Positions 1 to 5,713 of a DNA stretch of 5,713 nt are shown piece after piece. Below the pieces are notes generated by a model, which searched no databases, was not told where the DNA came from, and saw only the letters and a list, made by a program, of their open reading frames with translations. Source of the DNA: Caldilineae bacterium (lineage in GTDB: Bacteria > Chloroflexota > Anaerolineae > J102); NCBI GenBank assembly GCA_003694905.1, contig RFJM01000277.1:1-5713 (forward strand), in the 5' to 3' direction. Numbering within the stretch: the first letter of the stretch is position 1; the number at the start of each line of letters is the position of its first letter. A program made the position numbers and the translations under genes.

Positions 1-3000
1 GTCATATACTCGCAGCCGTGATCGCCCACACCTTCGATGACCGCGCAACCCTGGCTGTTGCGGACCGCGAAGCGTTCACCCGCGCGGCCCGCCACGTAGA
101 GCGTACCCCCCGTGGCGCCGTATAGAACCGTGTTACCGACGATGTAGTTGCCCGACCAGTCATAGGTGGCCTCGTCGGGCGGCCGTACCACGATGGTCCC
201 GCCCGCCAGGCCCTTGCCCACATAATCGTTGGCCTCGCCGATGAGGGTGAAGCGCACGCCCTGGGGGATGAAGGCGCCGAAAGACTGGCCCGCGCTGCCG
301 CGGAAGAGAACGTGCACGCTGTCGGGCGGCAGATCGGTCTTTCCCATCTGCATGAGCCGACCGCTGAGCCGCGCCCCCACCGAACGATCCGTATTGGCAA
401 TACGCACTTCCCGATAGAAGGGAAGCTGATTGAGGGCGATGGCCGCGACCACCGCTTCGGCCAGGCGGTTGCCCAGGTCATTGGGATCGTCATAGTTGGG
501 GTTGGCCATGAAATGCCGGGGCGAAGGGGTGTCGGGCTGGGCCAGCAGTGGGGTCAGATCTATCGCATCCAAAATAGGATCGTCGGTCTGGATTTGTTCG
601 AGCAATTCCGTGCGGCCGATGATGTCATCGAGATGCCGGTAGCCCAGCCGGGCCAGCAATTCCCGCACTTCTTGCGCGATGAAGGCGAACAGCGCGATGA
701 CATGTTCGGGTTTGCCTTCGTACTTGGCCCGCAGTTTGGGATCCTGGGTGGCCACGCCTACCGGGCAGGTATTGCGGTGGCAGACCCGCGCCATGATGCA
801 GCCTTCGGCGATCATGGCCAGGGTGCCGAAGGAAAACTCGTCGGCGCCCAGAATGGCCGCGATGACCACGTCGCGGCCGCTGCGCAGCCCGCCGTCGGTG
901 CGCACCACGATGCGGTCGCGCAGGCCGTTGGCCCGCAGTACCTGTTGTGTTTCGGCCAGCCCTATCTCCCAGGGCATGCCGGCATGCTTGATGGACGAAA
1001 GGGGGGAGGCGCCGGTGCCGCCGCTATCGCCCGAAATCAGAACGGCATCGGCCCGGCCCTTGGCCACACCCGCTGCCACCGTGCCTACCCCGGCTTCCGA
1101 GACCAGCTTCACGCTGATCTGAGCTTCCGGATTGACCTGGCGCAGGTCGTAGATGAGCTGGGCCAGGTCCTCGATAGAGTAGATATCGTGATGGGGCGGC
1201 GGCGAAATGAGGGCCACGCCCGGTGTGGTCAGGCGGATGGACGCGATCTTCTCACTCACCTTGTGGCCGGGCAGGTGTCCGCCTTCGCCCGGCTTGGAGC
1301 CCTGGGCCATCTTGATCTGAAGTTCCTGGGCGGAGACAAGATAGGCCGGTGTCACCCCGAAGCGGCCGGAGGCCACCTGCTTGGTGGCGCTGTTGCGCTC
1401 GGTGTTGAGCCGGGCCGGGTCTTCGCCACCTTCGCCGCTGTTCGAGCGGCCCCCGATGCGGTTCATGGCAATGGCGAGATCGGTGTGGGCCTCCTCGCTC
1501 AGCGCCCCCATAGACATGGCCGCGGTACTGAAACGCCGCATAATGGCTTCAATGGGCTCCACCTCTTCCAGCGGGATGGGAGAACGGCCGGGGCTGAAAT
1601 CCAGCAGATCGCGGATAGATGTAGGCGATTGCCGGCGCAGATGCTCGCTGTACTCCTTGTAGATGGCGTAGCCGTCGGCAAAGTGACCGTTCAGCACGCC
1701 GGGCGTGCGCACGGCCTTGTGCAGGAGCTTGATGACCTCGGGGTTGAGGGCGTGGCTTTCGCCCGTCTTGCGATACTTGAAGAAGCCCCAATGTTCCAGG
1801 CTGCCCTTGGAAGGATCGTAAGCCTGCTGATAATGATAGAAGATGTCGGCCGCGATCTTGGCGAAGCCGATGCCGCCCAGCCGGTTGGGCGTGCCGGTGA
1901 AGCAGCGATCTACCACCTCATTGCTCAGTCCCAGGATCTCGAAGATCTGCGCACCGCAATAGCTGTCAACGGTGCTGATGCCCATCTTGGACATGATCTT
2001 GAGCAGGCCGCCCTCCAGAGCCTTGAGGTAGTTTTTCTCGGCCGTTTCCGGCTCGTCTATGCCTTTGAGCCGACCTTCTCTGGCCATGTCGCGCAGGCTG
2101 TCCAAGGCCAGGCGAGGGTGGACCGCGTTGGCGCCATATCCCACCAGACAGGCCAGGCGATGCACACCCGTGACATCGCCGGCATCGACGATCAGGCTGG
2201 CCTCCATGCGCAGCCCCCGCCGGATGAGGTAGTGATGGACCGCGCCCACCGCCAACAGGCTGGGGGATGGGCACCCGTTCCGGTCCCGCTGCCCGGTCAC
2301 TGAGCAACAACAAACTGTGGCCGTTGTGGATGGCCGTTGCCGCCTCCTGGCAGAGGCGGTCCAGGGCCGGCTCCAAACCGGCCACCCCTTCTTCCACGGG
2401 GAAGGTCATGTCCAGCTCGACCAGCGAGAAGGGCAGCCCGTCGTGGTATTCGTCGAAAGGTACCTGGAGGGGGCGGCGCAAACGCCGCAGGGACGCCAGG
2501 GTCGCACGGTCCAGCACGGGGCTATCCAGCCGCAAAAGCCTGGCATGCTCGGGGGTTTCTTCCAGGATGTTGCGCCGCCGTCCCAACAACACGGTGAGCG
2601 ACATCACCATCTGCTCGCGCAGGGGGTCGATGGGCGGGTTGGTGACTTCCGCAAAGCGCTGCTTGAAGTAATGTGTGAGAGGGCGTGGCAAACGGGATAG
2701 CACCGCGGGCGGTGTGTCATCCCCCATGGCGCCGATGGGCTCCTTGCCGGAGATGGCCATGGGTTTGAGCACCACGGCCAGCGCTTCGGTCGTGAACCCG
2801 AAGAGCTGCTGCATCGGTAACAGATCCAGGGTTTCGTCCTCTTCCCCCGGCGGCTCGGAAAGAAAGCCTTCTTCGTAAACCGGTTCGGGCACGTCGCTCA
2901 GCGCGTGGCCGTTGCCGTTGCGTCGTGATATGACCTGGTCGATCTGGTTGATATGGTAGAGATTGCTGCGCACCCAGCGGCCGTAGTCTTGAAACGCGCA

Positions 3001-4281
3001 GACCTCGGCCTTGGTCTCGTCATTTTTCAGCAGCCGGCCCCGATGCGTATCGACGATGAACATCTGCCCCGGCCCTAACTTGCCTCGCCAGACGACCTCG
3101 GCCGGCGGTACATCCAGCACGCCGGTCTCGGAAGCACAGATGATCAGCCCGTCACGGGTGCGCAGATAGCGGGCCGGACGCAGGCCGTTGCGATCCAGAC
3201 TGGCACCTGCCACCCGTCCATCGCTGAAGACCAGCGCGGCCGGGCCATCCCAGGGCTCGCTCAAACAGGCATGGTAGCGATAGAAATCGCGCCGCTCTTC
3301 CGGTAGATCGTGGATACCCTCCCAGGCCTCCGGCGTCAGCATCATCAGGACGTGTCGCAGCTCGCGGCCGCTGCGCACCAGGGCTTCGACGGCGTTGTCC
3401 AACATGGCGCTGTCGGAGCCCGAGGTGTCGATGATGGGCGCAATCGCCTGCCCCCAGGCCGATTGTGCCAGAGTATGCTCCCGTGCAGCCATCCAGTTGA
3501 CGTTGCCCTGCAGGGTGTTGATCTCGCCGTTATGGGCCAGAATGCGGAAGGGCTGGGCCCGTTCCCAGGTCGGGAAAGTGTTGGTAGCATAGCGCTGATG
3601 GAAAACGGCCATGGCGCTGCGATAGCGGGGATCCGCCAGATCGGGATAGAAATTGCTCAGTTGCGATCCCAGCATTAAGCCCTTGTAGACGATGGTACGG
3701 CTGGAAAAGGAAGGGATGTAGAGCCCCAGACCCTGTGCGCGCACCTCGGCCTCGATTGCCCGACGGGCCAGATAGAGAACCTTCTCGAAAGCGTCACCGC
3801 GATCCAGGAACTCCGGGCGCTGGACGAAGACCTGCCAGATGTCGGGCATGGTTTGGGCGGCCACCCGGCCGAGTACCCCAACGTTGGTGGGGACCTGACG
3901 CCAGGCCAGGATCTCCAGCCCCGTCACCTTCAGTTCCCGCGCCACCATGTCCTGCCACTGCTCCCGTTCTTCTTGCCTGGAGGCAAAGAACATTCCCACG
4001 GCCAGATCACCGTACTTGAGCTGCTCGAGCTCGAGCAAGTCACCGAAAAAGGCAATGGGGATCTGGGTAAGGATGCCGGCACCGTCACCCGTCCCCGCGT
4101 CGGCCGCGACACCCCCCCGGTGTTCCAGAGAGGCCAGAGCCTCCACCGCGCGGCTCACGATCTCGTGGCTGCGCCGGCCGGGGATGTCGCAGATGAGCCC
4201 GATGCCGCAGGACTCGTGCTCGAAACGGGGATCGTAGAGGGTACCGCTGAGGGCGGAAGGTGAGGGGATGTAGCTGGGCAT
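1..4281 (-). CDS. gltB: Glutamate synthase, large (alpha) subunit, NADPH-type; 3' end beyond window, one apparent frameshift
   Basis: GltB hydrolyses glutamine and passes the ammonia through an internal channel to 2-oxoglutarate, giving glutamate in the cytoplasm; electrons normally come from the small subunit GltD, not seen here. The start at 4281 has GAGGT 9 nt upstream. Residues 1-24 look like the propeptide removed to expose catalytic Cys25 (ESCGIG). The class II glutaminase domain shows RYATNTF (Arg230), HNGEINT (250-256) and GSDS (288-291). A central domain follows. The FMN synthase domain begins near FSTAAMSMGALS (917) and contains GGRSNSGEGGED, SPPPHHDIYSIEDLAQL and SGDSGGTGASP. Three cysteines (1161, 1167, 1172; C-x5-C-x4-C, bases 765-800) match the 3Fe-4S cluster. 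The GXGXG domain runs from about 1260 to the edge (GVGDHGCEYM, residue 1426); about 100 residues should be missing. The segment between GGED and KQVASGRFG is short, so the ferredoxin loop of plant and cyanobacterial enzymes is absent. One extra base at 2262-2266 breaks the frame; numbering after codon 673 assumes its removal. The family call is secure. Confidence 0.96.
2262..2266 (-). other. Frameshift site in gltB (G5 run, one base too many)
   Basis: On the coding strand the sequence reads ATC CCC C AGC CTG TTG. With four C instead of five, the protein continues as PIPSLLAVGAVHHYLIRRG, the expected conserved GltB segment. With five, it goes out of frame after Pro673 and stops at 1966-1968, giving a 771-residue protein with about 98 aberrant C-terminal residues that lacks the FMN and Fe-S domains. 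The restored frame is open from here to base 1 with all family motifs intact. A homopolymer error or fresh mutation is the simplest reading. Confidence 0.9.
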
Positions 4282-4290
4282 GGTGTGTCT

Positions 4291-4295
4291 ACCTC
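4291..4295 (-). promoter_or_regulatory. gltB ribosome binding site
   Basis: GAGGT on the minus strand lies 9 nt before the ATG at 4281. It supports this start over any internal one and leaves a 24-residue propeptide ahead of catalytic Cys25. Confidence 0.75.
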
Positions 4296-4308
4296 GCGCT
4301 GGGGATGC

Positions 4309-4355
4309 AAAAAGCCCCCGGACCGCATTGAGTGAACCGTGGTCAACAGGGGCTT
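4309..4355 (-). terminator. Intrinsic terminator in the gltB leader (probable attenuator)
   Basis: On the minus strand AAGCCCC (4355-4349) can pair with GGGGCTT (4318-4312). An inner GACC/GGTC stem (4344-4341 with 4324-4321) lies within it. The outer 3' arm runs straight into TTTTT (4313-4309). The T run exists only in the minus direction. The structure lies downstream of the gltB promoter and about 28 nt before the start codon, so it would stop gltB transcription unless an alternative fold forms. An attenuator is inferred; the alternative is a terminator of an unseen upstream minus-strand gene, which is less likely because no gene is apparent there. Confidence 0.65.
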
Positions 4356-4365
4356 CGTAGCCGGT

Positions 4366-4381
4366 CGGGCTTCTGTGCCCG
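4366..4381 (-). promoter_or_regulatory. Leader hairpin 1 upstream of the attenuator
   Basis: A perfect 5-bp stem, CGGGC/GCCCG, encloses a 6-nt loop and begins close to the predicted transcript start. Its 3' side reads GAAGCCCG, nearly the same as the 5' arm of the terminator (GAAGCCCC). The upstream GGGC could therefore pair with either copy, which is the kind of exchange needed for an antiterminator. This is inference from pairing only; no known riboswitch core was recognised. Confidence 0.4.
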
Positions 4382-4394
4382 AAGAATCGAGGTC

Positions 4395-4423
4395 ATTATA
4401 CGCCAGGAGGCCCTCCGTGTCTA
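4395..4423 (-). promoter_or_regulatory. gltB promoter, sigma70-type
   Basis: On the minus strand TAGACA (4423-4418; 5 of 6 matches to TTGACA) and a perfect TATAAT (4400-4395) are separated by exactly 17 bp. Transcription should start near 4388, giving a leader of about 107 nt. The spacer contains the dyad GGAGG-C-CCTCC (4406-4416), a possible operator. It is the best promoter match in the window. Confidence 0.8.
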
Positions 4424-4484
4424 GTCGGGAAAGAACGGGGGGTGTTTAAGAATAGGGCAGCCGGTGCGCCGGGTTGGTAAGGGT

Positions 4485-4520
4485 CCCCCCTGCAGGGGGG
4501 TGCGGGGGAGCGCCCCTGCA
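4485..4520. repeat. Nested GC palindromes
   Basis: A perfect 16-bp palindrome, CCCCCCTGCAGGGGGG, occupies 4485-4500. Its right half overlaps a second inverted pair, TGCAGGGG (4491-4498) with CCCCTGCA (4513-4520). The two hairpins are mutually exclusive. No T run follows on either strand, so this is not a standard intrinsic terminator. It may be the remnant of a small dispersed repeat; its copy number cannot be judged from this window. Confidence 0.7.
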
Positions 4521-4707
4521 TCTGCGGCGCCGGTCAACGAGACAGGAGGCCGGGGTTTCAGCTTTTCGGGCAGGGCTGCATGTAGGCCACGCTTTCGAGC
4601 CCGTCCGCATACCCGACCGCGCGGCACGACACGGCAAGCCGAAGCGGTGGGGGGTGTCCGGTTGGGTGTGGCCGCGGTTTTTCCGGGGGGCGCTGCCCGC
4701 GAACTGC

Positions 4708-4738
4708 CCCCAACTTGGAACACACCCCAGCTGGGGAG
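4708..4738. repeat. Two tandem imperfect palindromic units, 17-bp period
   Basis: CCCCAACTTGGAAC (4708-4721) and CCCCAGCTGGGGAG (4725-4738) match at 10 of 14 positions. The second contains a perfect 12-bp palindrome, CCCCAGCTGGGG (4725-4736). The pattern resembles the short tandem intergenic repeats seen in some GC-rich bacterial genomes, but only two units are present. Confidence 0.45.
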
Positions 4739-4783
4739 CGAGGGTTAACGGAACGAAGCAGTGTTGGTAACATCTCACTCACA

Positions 4784-4985
4784 TAACCAACCGGTTGCTC
4801 AGCTCAGGCGATATTTGCCGCCCGGCCCCAGCCGCCGAGGCGACGGTTTCGGGCGAACAGGTCGCACACCACGCGTACAGTCGACCGCGTTGTCGCGCGG
4901 GGGGAACCGCGTCGGCCTGCAGGCCGTGCCGGCCTCCGCGCCGGGTCAGGAACGCGCCGCGCGGCGGCTGACGCTTACGTTAGCC
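4784..4985 (+). other. Possible attC-like element (low confidence)
   Basis: The left end reads TAACCAACCGGTTGCTCAGC (4784-4803). The right end reads GGCGGCTGACGCTTACGTTAGCC (split as GGCGGCTGACGC at 4963-4974 and TTACGTTAGCC at 4975-4985). TAAC and TCAGC on the left mirror GTTA and GCTGA on the right, and the last seven bases fit the attC end consensus GTTRRRY/GTTAGVC fairly well. A toxin-antitoxin pair, a common integron cassette cargo, follows. Against it: the span of about 202 bp exceeds typical attC sites, the left end does not fit RYYYAAC well, and no integrase or second attC is visible. Confidence 0.25.
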
Positions 4986-4988
4986 GCC
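4963..4988. repeat. Perfect 7-bp inverted repeat with 12-nt loop
   Basis: GGCGGCT (4963-4969) and AGCCGCC (4982-4988) flank GACGCTTACGTT. It lies about 20 bp upstream of the toxin-antitoxin promoter. It could be a regulator site, a terminator-like hairpin without a T run, or part of the attC-like element described for this area. Confidence 0.5.
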
Positions 4989-5008
4989 CGCCTCTTTCCT
5001 ACAGGACT

Positions 5009-5037
5009 TTATCAACATGCCGTTCCTGGGGTAAAAT
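5009..5037 (+). promoter_or_regulatory. Promoter of the toxin-antitoxin operon
   Basis: TTATCA (5009-5014; 4 of 6 matches to TTGACA) and TAAAAT (5032-5037; 5 of 6) are separated by 17 bp, with a predicted start near 5044, about 32 nt before the antitoxin ATG. The dyad TCCT-AC-AGGA (4997-5006) and a distant TTCCTG (5023-5028) surround the -35 box and could be where the antitoxin or the complex binds for autoregulation, as is usual for type II modules. The operator role is inference. Confidence 0.5.
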
Positions 5038-5063
5038 GGATGTGTGAGTCTTGACCCTCGTAC

Positions 5064-5067
5064 GGAG
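5064..5067 (+). promoter_or_regulatory. Antitoxin ribosome binding site
   Basis: GGAG lies 8 nt before the ATG at 5076 and supports that start. Confidence 0.7.
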
Positions 5068-5075
5068 AATAGGTT

Positions 5076-5288
5076 ATGTCACTTGACGAGATGATTTATC
5101 AGCAAGCGCGAAAGCTCCCCTACGCGCTCCAACAGGAAGTGCTCGACTTTGTCCAGTACTTGCTCGCGAAGGCAGAGCAACAAGAAAAAGACGAGTGGGC
5201 TCGGTTGTCATTGGCCTCGGCCATGCGGGGGATGGAAACTGAACCAGTCTTGTACACTCTGGCCGACATCAAGGTCAGGTTTGCATGA
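5076..5288 (+). CDS. DUF2281-family antitoxin (type II toxin-antitoxin)
   Basis: This 70-residue protein is the probable antitoxin that neutralises the PemK/MazF-like toxin encoded next. Residues 13-32 carry the DUF2281 signature (KLPYALQQEVLDFVQYLLAK), predicted to be helical. A charged linker follows (EQQEKDEW, 34-41), then SLASAMRGMETEP (45-57) and the ending LADIKVRFA, a tail shape common in this group and a plausible toxin-wrapping segment. GGAG is 8 nt upstream. The stop overlaps the toxin start as ATGA, so translation is probably coupled with the antitoxin made first. There is no obvious helix-turn-helix or AbrB-type domain, so its DNA binding is unclear. Composition is less GC-rich than gltB, suggesting transfer. 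The family call is firm; the antitoxin role rests on the family and its neighbour. Confidence 0.88.
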   Translation: MSLDEMIYQQARKLPYALQQEVLDFVQYLLAKAEQQEKDEWARLSLASAMRGMETEPVLYTLADIKVRFA

Positions 5289-5644
5289 AAAAAGCGGGGC
5301 AAGTAGTTGTCTTTCGTTTTCCGCACACCGACTTGTCGGCAGCAAAACTGCGCCCTGCGCTGTTGTTAGGAAAATTGCCTGGGGAGTATGATGATTGGTT
5401 GATCTGCATGATCTCATCCCAGACACGTCAATACATCGAGGGGTTTGATGAGATAGTCAAAGAGAGCGATCAAGATTTTGGAGAGAGTGGACTGAAGGTA
5501 GCCAGTGTCATTCGGGTTGGGCGGTTAGCGGTGGTGTCGGGTGACATTCTTGTTGGTGCAATTGGAACGATTTCGCCTGAGCGTCTCCATCGCATAAGGC
5601 AGAACCTGATGAAATGGCTATCCGGGGAAACGGGCGGCGGCTAA
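5285..5644 (+). CDS. PemK/MazF-family toxin (probable endoribonuclease)
   Basis: This 119-residue protein has the normal length for a PemK/MazF toxin, a class that usually cleaves mRNA in the cytoplasm. The first strand, GQVVVFRFPHTD (5-16), is followed by the family motif KLRPALLLG (21-29), where MazF proteins have K/R-x-RP-x-L-V-L. Next come WLICMISSQ (38-46), GLKVASVIRVGRL (69-81) and the ending IGTISPERLHRIRQNLMKWL, a C-terminal helix. Arg23 and Ser44/Ser45 sit where residues of the RNA-binding and active surface are usually found; the exact catalytic set cannot be assigned by eye. The ATG lies within the antitoxin stop (ATGA overlap), with AAGG and AGG 10 and 5 nt upstream. The gene is complete and appears intact. 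RNase activity is inferred from the family. Confidence 0.9.
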   Translation: MKKAGQVVVFRFPHTDLSAAKLRPALLLGKLPGEYDDWLICMISSQTRQYIEGFDEIVKESDQDFGESGLKVASVIRVGRLAVVSGDILVGAIGTISPERLHRIRQNLMKWLSGETGGG

Positions 5645-5659
5645 TCGCGGTCGGCGGGG

Positions 5660-5713
5660 GTCTCGCGACACGCCGGCCGCCGTTCCCGAACTGCGGCCGG
5701 CGTGTCGCGAGAC
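5660..5713. repeat. Perfect 21-bp inverted repeat with 12-nt loop
   Basis: The left arm (5660-5680, starting GTCTCGCGACACG) is an exact inverse complement of the right arm (5693-5713, ending GTGTCGCGAGAC), around the loop CGTTCCCGAACT. It begins 15 nt after the toxin stop. It could terminate the toxin-antitoxin transcript, though no T run is visible within the window, or be a dispersed repeat. The right arm ends at the last base of the window, so the repeat may extend further and may mark an assembly break. Confidence 0.85.

Larger units (their letters stand above)
4424..5000. other. Intergenic region without a credible gene
   Basis: This strongly GC-rich stretch separates two divergently transcribed units. 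Open frames here (up to about 110 codons, both strands) give low-complexity Arg/Pro/Gly/Ala-rich translations with no recognisable domain, and I reject them. No tRNA, rRNA or other known RNA was recognised. What it does hold is palindromes and inverted elements: 4485-4520, 4708-4738, CAACCGGTTG at 4788-4797, GGCCTGCAGGCC at 4914-4925, and the inverted repeat at 4963-4988. Confidence 0.6.

Noticed and set aside
2..493. A 163-codon minus-strand frame
   Set aside because: It is out of frame with gltB, whose correct frame here gives the conserved GXGXG domain. The translation is Arg/Ser/Pro-rich and resembles nothing.
2262..2266. Programmed ribosomal frameshifting in gltB
   Set aside because: No slippery heptamer, downstream pseudoknot or internal Shine-Dalgarno was evident, and GltB is not known to use recoding.
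312..2303. A 663-codon open frame on the plus strand opposite gltB
   Set aside because: It lies antisense to the conserved FMN, Fe-S and GXGXG domains. Its translation has no recognisable domain, and long antisense frames are expected opposite GC-rich coding sequence.
3310..3678. A 122-codon plus-strand frame (and another at 3853-4263)
   Set aside because: Both are antisense shadows of the glutaminase domain of gltB with no independent start signals or known domains.
4155..4346. A short minus-strand frame spanning the gltB leader, considered as a leader peptide
   Set aside because: It has no convincing ribosome binding site, no run of regulatory codons such as Glu or Gln, and reads on into gltB out of frame.
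4309..4388. T-box or glutamine riboswitch in the gltB leader
   Set aside because: The T-box antiterminator core (GGGTGGNACCGCG-like) is absent, and I could not match the conserved bases of the glnA or Downstream-peptide motifs.
4421..4782. Several 60-110 codon frames on both strands between gltB and the toxin-antitoxin genes
   Set aside because: All are GC-driven with low-complexity translations. They overlap one another in different frames and lack start signals or recognisable motifs.
4761..5054. A 97-codon plus-strand frame just before the antitoxin
   Set aside because: It runs through the palindromes and the predicted promoter of the toxin-antitoxin operon, and its translation has no domain-like pattern.

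Overview
The window holds two unrelated blocks separated by about 0.6 kb of GC-rich non-coding DNA. The left three quarters (1-4281, minus strand) is one very long gene, gltB, for the large (alpha) subunit of glutamate synthase. It starts at 4281 and runs off the left edge after about 1426 codons, so only the last part of the C-terminal GXGXG domain is missing. The reading frame breaks once, at a run of five G (2262-2266; C5 on the coding strand). Removing one base restores an uninterrupted, highly conserved protein over the remaining ~2.26 kb. Catalytic Cys25, the FMN synthase domain and the three cysteines of the 3Fe-4S cluster are all present. A sequencing or assembly error, or a very recent mutation, is therefore likelier than old decay.

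Upstream of gltB (4282-4423) there is a well-formed control region on the minus strand. It has a promoter (TAGACA, 17 bp, TATAAT) with an 11-bp dyad inside the spacer. The ~107-nt leader holds a small hairpin and then a GC stem followed by TTTTT, before the ribosome binding site. This looks like a transcription attenuator, which would make sense for a nitrogen-assimilation gene, but the ligand or factor is unknown.

From about 4424 to 5000 I see no credible gene. The stretch is rich in G/C and carries several palindromes, a pair of tandem palindromic units, and two distant inverted elements (near 4784 and 4985) that loosely resemble the two ends of an integron attC site.

The right block (5009-5644, plus strand) is a compact toxin-antitoxin operon. 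A promoter (TTATCA, 17 bp, TAAAAT) precedes a 70-aa DUF2281-type antitoxin, which overlaps by 4 nt (ATGA) a 119-aa PemK/MazF-family toxin. These genes are visibly less GC-rich than gltB and the spacer, which suggests acquisition. Fifteen bases after the toxin stop a perfect 21-bp inverted repeat with a 12-nt loop ends exactly at the window edge.

The organism is a GC-rich bacterium. The combination of this GltB, a DUF2281/PemK pair and palindrome-rich spacers would fit a Chloroflexota member, but this is only a guess from general resemblance. gltB serves core nitrogen metabolism and the toxin-antitoxin pair is an accessory module; nothing in the sequence links them functionally.
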